Assembly: GCA_030950825.1 (NCBI GenBank)
Contig: JAUZQT010000125.1
Span: forward strand, 1-5,490
From: Mariprofundaceae bacterium
Lineage (GTDB): Bacteria; Pseudomonadota; Zetaproteobacteria; Mariprofundales; Mariprofundaceae
Direction: 5' to 3'
DNA: 5,490 nt
Under the pieces are notes generated by a model that saw only the letters and a program-made list of their open reading frames with translations, made no database searches and was not told the DNA's origin. Below are positions 1-5,310 of the stretch, piece by piece. Made by a program: the position numbers and the translations under genes. Numbering within the stretch: position 1 is the stretch's first letter; each line of letters begins with the position of its first letter.

Positions 1-1506
1 GCTGGTACAAGCTTGGTTCCAGGTGTTGCGGATGCTTCTGCTGTTCAGCTTGAAGGCTTGCGTCAGCTAAGCAATGCCATGATCCTAAATGTGGACACTT
101 ATGCTACCGCAAATGGTGTCACCCCGCTGCCTAGAGCCAACGTGGCGCTGGTTTGGTCTTTTAAAACGCAAACCATTGGCAAGACGCTGGCTGCCATCCA
201 AGTAGCCAGTAAAAATCCCTTAGATCCTTACGCAGCAAAACTTGCTGACTTTAAGGTTACTGCATCACTACCTGCTGCTAACTTTGCAGCAGTCGCGAAG
301 TTACCAACTGCTGCATATGCTAATATTGCAACAGTTGTGCAAGGCACGGTTGCTATGCCATATTATTTGGATGTGTACAGCACTGCCAATCCATTGGGGC
401 CGCTTACAGGGCGTTTTCAGGTGGATGCTTATGGTATGCCGACTGTGAAAACCATTCAAACCATACCATTTTTCATGACTATTCCGAATGCTCCGAAATT
501 AGGCGGTGGTGGTAGTTGGCCAGTGGTTATCTTCCAACATGGGTTTACCGTAGATAAGAATGCGATGTTTGGCATTGCCAATACGCTTGCTAAAGCAGGT
601 TTTGCAACCATTGCCATTGATAGCGTGCTGCATGGCAGCCGCACGTTCAAGCTTGACTTGGTCACTGAAAGCAAGGATAGCTATGGCAATGTATCGGTGA
701 CCGCCAATGTTGCTGATGGTTATGCCGATTCAAGTGGTCGCCACTACTTGAATTTGAGTTACTTATTAACCACCCGTGATAATGCCCGTCAGTCTGTTGC
801 CGATTTAATCCACCTAACTCGCTTATTAGAAGTGCAGACCATGGATGTTGTGAATAATATAACTGGCTTGGCTCCTGGTGGTGATGGTGCTGACCTTGAC
901 ACTGCGGCAAATTCTATATCTTTTGTCGGCCACTCCAATGGAGGCATCCTTGGAACCATGTTTGCATCGGTCGATCCTTACGTTAAAACCATTGTGCTGG
1001 CCAATGCTGGCGCTGGTTATGGCGATATATTCCAAAATTCCATCGAGGTATCACCATTGATCAATGCAGGTTTGGAGGCTAAGGGTATTACGGTTGGTTC
1101 AGCCGACTATCTTGCTTTTATGAATGCCGCACAAACAGTCGGCGATGATTCTGATCCCATAAATTATGGTATTACATACAATAACTGGATTGCTACGAAT
1201 GCGAAGAAGGTATTTGTGCTGAAGACCACACCCGACAAGGTGGTGCCAAATTCAGCCACCAATACGCTGATTTCAATACTCGGCCCACTCACCCAAGTTG
1301 GAATAGCGGCTGCGAACTCACCACTGCTGGGCAGTAGTGGCTATGTGAACTACATTTCAGGCACTCATAGTACCTTTCTAAGACCTGCTGGTGTTACAAA
1401 CCCTACAGAATTTCTAGCTGCATATACTCAAATGCAAAAGGCTACGGTGAACTTTCTTGCTGGTAGCGGCGTGACCGTTATTGCTGGCTCTACCGTTGTG
1501 GAATAA
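1..1506 (+). CDS. Extracellular/surface lipase of the VolA/Pla-1/cef family, C-terminal part (5' truncated by window edge)
   Basis: The frame is open from base 1, so the true start lies upstream; the TTG at 13 is not a credible start. About 501 residues are visible. The first ~165 resemble the N-terminal domain of bacterial virulence-factor lipases (segment ALVWSFKTQTIGKTL). The rest is an alpha/beta hydrolase core: an oxyanion-hole-like HG after the strand WPVVIFQHG (HG at 538-543), a nucleophile elbow GHSNGG (928-945, Ser at 934-936), a likely acid Asp in TPDKVVPN (1234-1236) and a likely catalytic His in SGTHSTF (1366-1368). Known family members (Vibrio cholerae VolA is a surface lipoprotein near 800 residues) cleave lysophospholipids or lipids outside the cell; a signal peptide or lipobox would lie upstream and cannot be seen. 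Only 12 bases separate it from the FadL gene, which supports co-transcription and release of fatty acids for FadL uptake. The exact lipid substrate is inferred. Confidence 0.87.
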   Translation, partial: AGTSLVPGVADASAVQLEGLRQLSNAMILNVDTYATANGVTPLPRANVALVWSFKTQTIGKTLAAIQVASKNPLDPYAAKLADFKVTASLPAANFAAVAKLPTAAYANIATVVQGTVAMPYYLDVYSTANPLGPLTGRFQVDAYGMPTVKTIQTIPFFMTIPNAPKLGGGGSWPVVIFQHGFTVDKNAMFGIANTLAKAGFATIAIDSVLHGSRTFKLDLVTESKDSYGNVSVTANVADGYADSSGRHYLNLSYLLTTRDNARQSVADLIHLTRLLEVQTMDVVNNITGLAPGGDGADLDTAANSISFVGHSNGGILGTMFASVDPYVKTIVLANAGAGYGDIFQNSIEVSPLINAGLEAKGITVGSADYLAFMNAAQTVGDDSDPINYGITYNNWIATNAKKVFVLKTTPDKVVPNSATNTLISILGPLTQVGIAAANSPLLGSSGYVNYISGTHSTFLRPAGVTNPTEFLAAYTQMQKATVNFLAGSGVTVIAGSTVVE

Positions 1507-1512
1507 AGGAGA
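1507..1512 (+). promoter_or_regulatory. Shine-Dalgarno site of the fadL-like gene
   Basis: AGGAGA begins one base after the lipase stop codon (TAA 1504-1506) and sits 6 bases before the ATG at 1519. This is close to ideal spacing, fixes the fadL start, and leaves no room for a separate promoter, so the two genes are probably transcribed together. Confidence 0.85.
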
Positions 1513-1518
1513 ACTACA

Positions 1519-2751
1519 ATGAAATTATTTAATCGTTACGCTATGTCAGTTGCTGGTTTATTGTGTTTGTTTCCTGTCATAACACATGCGGGTGGCTATA
1601 TGATACCAGAGCAAGGGGCTAAAGCTGTTGGTATGGGCAATGCCTTTACTGCTGTGGCGGATGACCCATCAGCGAATTGGTTTAACCCTGCTGGCCTGTC
1701 GTTTCAAAAAAACGGTGTCATGATCGGTGGGGATGTGGTGGCACCATCCAATGAGTATATTGACCCTGTAGGGAATAAAACCTATTCAGCAAAGAAATCA
1801 ATATTCCTCGTGCCTCACACATATATTAATTACCGCGCCGATGATTCAAAGCTGAGCTTTGGTTTTGGTATCAATGCGCCTTTTGGCCTATCTACAGACT
1901 GGGCGGGATCAGGCGCACCATTTAGTCAGGCGGGGGCTGGATCAAAAAGCATTACGTTTTCTCAAATTGAAGCCATACATGTGAATCCAAATATTGCTTA
2001 CCGTGTTTCAGAAAACTTATCACTGGCCGCAGGCATTGCCTATTACAATGTTATGAAAGTTCATTTGAATAGTTTGGCGTTAAATATTGGTGGGCATGGT
2101 GATGGCTTTGGTGGCAATGCGGCGTTAATGTATAAAAATGATGGTTATTCCTTGGGTGTATCCTACCGCTCAAGTGTTAAAGTGGATATTAACGGCACTG
2201 CTGTGGGTGGCTCTGGCGTGGCTGTTTTGGGCTTGAATGGCATTGCTGGAAATGCAACGACATCTTTGGAAATACCAAGCATTTTAAGTGTTGCTGGATC
2301 TTATCAGTGGCAAGATTGGCTTGTAAGCCTGCAGTTTGATCGTGTTGACTGGACATCGTTCAATAAGATTGAATTAAATTTTGCACCTTCGGCACTGAAT
2401 TTGGCGACAGGAACAAGCCAAACCATTCCAGAGAACTGGCGCACCACAACGACAATTCGGCTGGGGGCAGAGTGGCGCTTGGATAGCAGCAACGCCATAC
2501 GTTTTGGTTATGTGAATGATCCGACACCCACGAACTCTGTTGATGTATCGCCGCGCATCCCTGGCAATGATCGGCAATTGCTAACGCTGGGTTATGGGTT
2601 GAAGATGGCAGATGATATAACAGTTGATTTGGCTTATGCCTATGTTTGGTTAAAGGATAGGAACCTAACAACTGCAAGCGCGCCTGTTTACAATGGTACG
2701 TATAAATCCTTTGTACATCTTTTTTCAAGCAGCTTTATTTATCGCTTCTAA
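1519..2751 (+). CDS. fadL: FadL/OmpP1-family outer-membrane long-chain fatty acid channel
   Basis: A complete 410-residue protein, slightly shorter than E. coli FadL. It has a Sec signal peptide (positive start MKLFNRY, hydrophobic core about 9-21, likely cleavage after THA at 22-24), then the family's N-terminal hatch GGYMIPEQGAKAVGMGNAFT with the hallmark NPAG at 56-59 (DDPSANWFNPAGLSF). The remainder alternates polar and hydrophobic residues as expected of a beta-barrel and ends in the outer-membrane terminal Phe (SSFIYRF). FadL proteins carry long-chain fatty acids, and in some relatives other hydrophobic compounds, across the outer membrane by lateral diffusion. The start is set by AGGAGA six bases upstream. 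It follows the lipase gene by 12 bases, the same pairing as volA-fadL in Vibrio, which favours a fatty-acid role over a hydrocarbon (TodX/XylN-like) role. The substrate itself is inferred. Confidence 0.92.
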   Translation: MKLFNRYAMSVAGLLCLFPVITHAGGYMIPEQGAKAVGMGNAFTAVADDPSANWFNPAGLSFQKNGVMIGGDVVAPSNEYIDPVGNKTYSAKKSIFLVPHTYINYRADDSKLSFGFGINAPFGLSTDWAGSGAPFSQAGAGSKSITFSQIEAIHVNPNIAYRVSENLSLAAGIAYYNVMKVHLNSLALNIGGHGDGFGGNAALMYKNDGYSLGVSYRSSVKVDINGTAVGGSGVAVLGLNGIAGNATTSLEIPSILSVAGSYQWQDWLVSLQFDRVDWTSFNKIELNFAPSALNLATGTSQTIPENWRTTTTIRLGAEWRLDSSNAIRFGYVNDPTPTNSVDVSPRIPGNDRQLLTLGYGLKMADDITVDLAYAYVWLKDRNLTTASAPVYNGTYKSFVHLFSSSFIYRF

Positions 2752-2786
2752 TCCGCATTGTTTGTGAATGATGTGGTGGTTAGATG
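2752..2786. other. Convergent intergenic gap with no clear terminator
   Basis: Only 35 bases separate the stop codons of the FadL gene (+) and the DppF-like gene (-). A weak stem, CCGCAT pairing with ATGTGG through one G-T pair and a 12-base loop, can be drawn, but there is no T-run on either strand. I cannot support an intrinsic terminator here. Confidence 0.4.
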
Positions 2787-3584
2787 TTACAAATGCTGCC
2801 GTTCAGAAGGATGCGTAATAGGCCGAGAAGCCAATAATTCGCGAGTATATTCATGTTTCGGTTTGGAAAACACATCGGCAACTCGGCCCTCTTCAATAAT
2901 TTTCCCCTCAAGCATTACCAAAACTCGATCAGCAATATGTTGAATCACCGACAAGTCATGTGAAATGAAAAGGTAGGCTAGGTTGGAGCGCTGCTGTAAT
3001 GTTTTTAACAAATTTAGTATTTGAGCCTGCACTGAAACATCCAGTGCCGAAACAGGCTCATCCAAAACCAATACTTTGGGTTCAACGATCAATGCCCTGG
3101 CAATGCCAATGCGCTGCCTTTGCCCACCTGAGAATTGATGGGGATAACGCTCCATTGACGTGCTGCTAAGCCCGCACTGCTGCAACGCCCCTACCACAGC
3201 ATCGCGGCGTTGTTGCTTGTTCATTTTAGGGCGATGCACACGCAAACCTTCCGCCACACTTTCCCATATACGCATGCGTGGATTTAATGATGCAAAAGGA
3301 TCTTGAAAAATCATTTGAATCTGATGACGCTGAGCACGTAAAGCGCTGCCTTTCAAATGTGTCACATTGGTTCCTTGCCAGGATATTTCGCCATCATCAC
3401 TATCAATCAAGCGCATAGCCAAACGTGCTGTTGTTGACTTTCCGCTACCGGATTCTCCAACAATGGCCAGTGTTTCACCTGCCGATAAACAAAAAGAAAC
3501 CTGATCTACGGCCTTTTTACTTTGACCTTGACGCAATAAGCCCCCGCTTTGGAATGTTTTGCTGAGCCCTCGAACTTCTAACAT
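2787..3584 (-). CDS. DppF/OppF-like ATP-binding subunit of a peptide/opine/nickel-family ABC importer
   Basis: A 265-residue ATPase that would power import of peptides or related solutes from the cytoplasmic side of the inner membrane. All nucleotide-binding motifs are present: Walker A GESGSGKST (43-51), Q-loop IFQDPFASLNP (92-102, Q94), ABC signature FSGGQRQR (151-158), Walker B VLVLDEP (171-177, D175/E176), D-loop SALD (179-182) and H-loop SHD (H209). The protein stops soon after KHEYTRELLAS, so it lacks the 50-60 residue C-terminal oligopeptide-transporter domain of E. coli DppF/OppF; in size it resembles NikE. I chose the ATG at 3584 because AGAAGG (3599-3594) is 9 bases away. The ATG at 3590, two codons earlier, forms an ATGA overlap with the upstream stop but is only 3 bases from that site. 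A longer frame reaching 3695 runs through the upstream gene's coding sequence and is not credible. Substrate is unknown; Dpp, Opp, Sap, Nik and glutathione types cannot be told apart here. Confidence 0.94.
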   Translation of the reverse strand: MLEVRGLSKTFQSGGLLRQGQSKKAVDQVSFCLSAGETLAIVGESGSGKSTTARLAMRLIDSDDGEISWQGTNVTHLKGSALRAQRHQIQMIFQDPFASLNPRMRIWESVAEGLRVHRPKMNKQQRRDAVVGALQQCGLSSTSMERYPHQFSGGQRQRIGIARALIVEPKVLVLDEPVSALDVSVQAQILNLLKTLQQRSNLAYLFISHDLSVIQHIADRVLVMLEGKIIEEGRVADVFSKPKHEYTRELLASRPITHPSERQHL

Positions 3585-3586
3585 AT

Positions 3587-4579
3587 TCATACGCCTTCTT
3601 CGCTCGCTTTCTGTGTATGAATGGATATATGCACACAGCGTGCAATATGTTCTCCCTGTCGCCATGCATCCACTGCCACAGGGCTTTGCTGACAATCTGC
3701 TTGGCTATGCGGGCAACGTTCGGCAAAACGACAGCCTATAGGCCATTCTCCTGGCATGGGTACTTGTCCTTCGATCACAGTCAGTGCCTGGTTGCCTTTT
3801 GCTACTTCAGGACGACAGCCCATTAATGCTTGTGTGTAGGGATGTGCTGGATGATTGAAAATATCCATAACCGCCCCGCGCTCAACAACTTCACCTGCAT
3901 ACATCACCACGACATCATCACACATCTCTGCAACCAAGCCAAAATCGTGGGTGACCAGCAGCATGCCCAAATTTTTCTCCTGCTGCAGCTTGCGCAACAA
4001 AGCAATAATACGTTTTTGCACCGATACATCCAAGGCAGTGGTTGGCTCATCAGCAATAATATACTCAGGGTTGGCAGACATCGCCATAGCAATCAGAACA
4101 CGCTGACGCATGCCTCCGGACAAAGCATCAGGGTATTGCTGTAGGAGATACTGCGCATCTTGAAGTCCGACATCTTCAAGTAGCTGAATAGCATGTAAAC
4201 GTGCATCACGACGATTTAAATTTAAATGCAATCCGATGACTTCAAGCATCTGGCTAGCAATCGAAAACACGGGGTTCAATGCCGTCATCGGCTCTTGAAA
4301 AATCATCGCTATCTTCCCACCGCGCATTTTTCTTAATTGTTTTTCGGACATGCTAAAGATGCTTTCATTGTGTAGTCGAATATCCCCAGAAACTTTCGTG
4401 ATCCCTTGGTATTCACCCAAACGAAGTATTGATTGGGCAGTGAGTGTTTTGCCGCACCCAGATTCCCCTACCAGACCCATCACGCGCCCAGGTTTTATCG
4501 TCAGTGATACATGGCTAACAGCCTGAGTCAATGTATTTTGCATCGGAACGGCCAGTGATAAATCGTCTATTTCAAGCAT
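3587..4579 (-). CDS. DppD/OppD-like ATP-binding subunit of a peptide/opine/nickel-family ABC importer, with four-Cys C-terminal domain
   Basis: A complete 330-residue ATPase, the normal length for DppD/OppD. Motifs in order: Walker A GESGCGKT (38-45), Q-loop IFQEPMTALNP (93-103, Q95), signature LSGGMRQR (153-160), Walker B YIIADEP (173-179, D177/E178), D-loop TALD (181-184), H-loop THD (H211). The C-terminal oligopeptide-transporter extension follows HPYTQALMGCRPE (246-258) and carries GQVPMPGEWPIGCRFAERCP with cysteines at 283, 289, 296 and 315. This spacing matches the site reported to hold a [4Fe-4S] cluster in some OppD/DppD proteins; cluster binding here is inferred. It would pair with the DppF-like protein encoded immediately downstream. 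The start is the ATG at 4579: an in-frame TGA lies at 4606-4604 and no alternative start codon lies between. The bases upstream show no convincing Shine-Dalgarno site. No permease or binding-protein gene precedes it, which is unusual for this family. Confidence 0.95.
   Translation of the reverse strand: MLEIDDLSLAVPMQNTLTQAVSHVSLTIKPGRVMGLVGESGCGKTLTAQSILRLGEYQGITKVSGDIRLHNESIFSMSEKQLRKMRGGKIAMIFQEPMTALNPVFSIASQMLEVIGLHLNLNRRDARLHAIQLLEDVGLQDAQYLLQQYPDALSGGMRQRVLIAMAMSANPEYIIADEPTTALDVSVQKRIIALLRKLQQEKNLGMLLVTHDFGLVAEMCDDVVVMYAGEVVERGAVMDIFNHPAHPYTQALMGCRPEVAKGNQALTVIEGQVPMPGEWPIGCRFAERCPHSQADCQQSPVAVDAWRQGEHIARCVHISIHTQKASEEGV
3594..3599 (-). promoter_or_regulatory. Shine-Dalgarno site that decides the DppF-like start
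   Basis: On the minus strand AGAAGG lies inside the last codons of the DppD-like gene. It is 3 bases from the ATG at 3590-3588 and 9 bases from the ATG at 3584-3582, so the second Met is better placed. The upstream gene stops at 3589-3587, which implies translational coupling whichever start is used. Confidence 0.6.
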
Positions 4580-4789
4580 GGGCGTGAGTGTGACAAAAGG
4601 ATCTCAAGCTTTCCAGTACGAAAAGATTTGTACGCTTTTTTAGCCCGATAAGAAGAAATATTAGAGCCCCATTTGTAAAGTTTTCCACAATAAATAAAAT
4701 TTTATGACCAAATCCCACCCTTATATTAGAATAATGCCATTAAAGTCATTTAACATACTGTTATATATAGTAAAAATATAAGTGACTAA

Positions 4790-4795
4790 ATTATA
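4790..4795 (-). promoter_or_regulatory. Possible minus-strand -10 box (TATAAT) upstream of the DppD/DppF-like genes
   Basis: The minus strand reads CTGCCTATAATTTAG, a perfect TATAAT, but no recognisable -35 sits 16-18 bases upstream; the inverted repeat 4803-4827 occupies that place. Transcription would begin near 4783 and leave a leader of about 200 bases before the DppD-like ATG. In such AT-rich DNA a chance match is quite possible. Confidence 0.22.
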
Positions 4796-4802
4796 GGCAG
4801 CG

Positions 4803-4827
4803 TGTCACATAGGCTCTGAATGTGACA
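4803..4827. repeat. Perfect 8-bp inverted repeat with 9-bp centre (possible operator)
   Basis: TGTCACAT (4803-4810) and ATGTGACA (4820-4827) are exact reverse complements around a 9-base spacer. The half-site order is opposite to a CRP site (which reads TGTGA then TCACA), so CRP is not the expected binder. It lies just upstream of a perfect TATAAT on the minus strand, so a dimeric regulator of the DppDF transcript is plausible but not shown. Confidence 0.45.
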
Positions 4828-4860
4828 AGCACAAACAAATATGGATGCTTATCCACAAAG

Positions 4861-4883
4861 TTATCCACAGTTTCTGTGGGTAA
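4861..4883. repeat. Inverted pair of DnaA boxes forming a 10-bp stem with 3-base loop
   Basis: TTATCCACAG (4861-4870) and CTGTGGGTAA (4874-4883) flank TTT (4871-4873). All ten positions pair if one T-G pair is allowed, so the sequence can form a hairpin as well as offer two head-to-head DnaA boxes. It is not followed by a T-run, so I do not read it as a terminator. Confidence 0.6.
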
Positions 4884-5003
4884 TATTACAAGTTCTTAAT
4901 TTACAACAACTTAGCGGCATTATTGCAGCTTTCTATCCGATAAGTCGAGGGCAGCCTCCTAGGGCAATCATATAAAATACCCTTGACATTATGTTTATAT
5001 GTT

Positions 5004-5310
5004 TTACACCTCCCCCATGAACAAACCAACAACACCTTTAATAATAGAACGCTTTTCACCCATTCCAGGCTCACGAGTTGAGCGAAATAAATGCCATCAA
5101 CTTAGCAATACCTTCGCCAAAATAGCGATCTTTCAGCTCGTATTAACCATGAATTTCATTGAGATCTTATCAATCAGTTCATTAATAAAAATACGTTCGG
5201 AATTTTCCCTACATAATTTTAATGTTTCTTGCACCTGCTTGCGGGCTAGGACTGCCCTTTATGTTCAAATAAAACGGGACAATAGGATTCCCATCCTTTA
5301 GCCTTCGCAC
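5004..5310 (-). pseudogene. Possible decayed 3' end of an unrecognised gene, broken by frameshifts
   Basis: On the minus strand, coherent protein-like text alternates between two frames and ends at TAA 5006-5004. From 5310 one frame reads VRRLKDGNPIVPFYLNIKG. Between about 5258 and 5212 it gives way to the other frame (ARKQVQETLKLC, then SERIFINELIDKISMKFMV), which stops at TGA 5135-5133. The first frame resumes near 5142 (ELKDRYFGEGIAKLMAFIS) to TGA 5073-5071, and the second resumes from about 5096 (EPGMGEKRSIIKGVVGLFMG) to the final stop. Joined, these give about 100 residues of mixed charged and hydrophobic character without low complexity. I do not recognise the family. The 5' part would lie under or beyond the DUF4338-like gene, so insertion of a mobile element could have cut it. 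The alternatives are chance or sequencing error in a real gene. Confidence 0.35.

Larger units (their letters stand above)
4681..4883. other. Cluster of DnaA-box-like sites flanking an AT-rich stretch (candidate origin or DnaA-binding region)
   Basis: The DnaA-box consensus TTWTNCACA is matched by TTTTCCACA (4681-4689, +), TTATCCACA (4849-4857, +) and TTATCCACA (4861-4869, +). An inverted site TGTGGGTAA (4875-4883, i.e. TTACCCACA on the minus strand) has one mismatch. Two copies of the strongest E. coli box lie in tandem 12 bases apart. About 110 bases of highly AT-rich DNA (4690-4800) lie between the outer box and the cluster and could act as an unwinding element. Tandem strong boxes beside AT-rich DNA are typical of replication origins, but dnaA, dnaN, rpmH, mnmG or parAB are not seen nearby. 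A DnaA-titrating or DnaA-regulated site is the main alternative. The boxes themselves are clear; their function is inferred. Confidence 0.55.
4580..5310. other. 731-bp region without an intact gene; AT-rich, with DnaA boxes, an inverted repeat and a broken coding remnant
   Basis: No intact, plausible gene is seen on either strand between the DppD-like start and the DUF4338-like start. About 4690-4800 is markedly AT-rich and includes a perfect 12-base palindrome ATAAAATTTTAT (4694-4705). DnaA-box-like sites lie at 4681-4883 and an 8-bp inverted repeat at 4803-4827. From 5004 to about 5310 the minus strand has coding-like sequence split over two frames. The plus-strand open frame 4999-5301 has no ribosome-binding site and no recognisable product; I take it as antisense to that remnant. 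The DppDF promoter should lie in the left part, but no clean -35/-10 pair is visible close to the gene. The TTGACA at 4983-4988 (+) has no good partner -10. Confidence 0.6.

Noticed and set aside
3590..3695. Upstream extension of the DppF-like frame to an ATG at 3695
   Set aside because: It would overlap the conserved Cys-bearing C-terminus of the DppD-like gene by over 100 bases, and its residues do not resemble the family; the ATGs at 3590/3584 match the family N-terminus.
4613..4642. Possible terminator or repeat in the run GTACGAAAAG...GTACGCTTTTTT
   Set aside because: The stem is only five A-T rich pairs with a 9-base loop; the repeated GTACG is too short to mean much.
4803..4827. CRP or FNR binding site
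   Set aside because: A CRP site reads TGTGA-N6-TCACA; here the half-sites are in the opposite order with a longer centre. It also does not match FNR (TTGAT-N4-ATCAA).
4861..4883. Hairpin read as an intrinsic terminator
   Set aside because: No T-run follows on either strand and the arms are DnaA boxes, which explains the symmetry better.
4983..4988. TTGACA as the -35 of a plus-strand promoter
   Set aside because: No acceptable -10 hexamer at 15-19 bases spacing, and no intact gene follows closely.
4968..4997. Small minus-strand ORF starting at the ATG near 4995 after the GGAGG near 5010
   Set aside because: Only about 18 codons, and the GGAGG is roughly 17 bases from the ATG, too far for a normal ribosome-binding site.
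4999..5301. Plus-strand open frame of 100 codons
   Set aside because: No Shine-Dalgarno site before either early ATG, no recognisable motif, and it lies antisense to more protein-like text on the minus strand.
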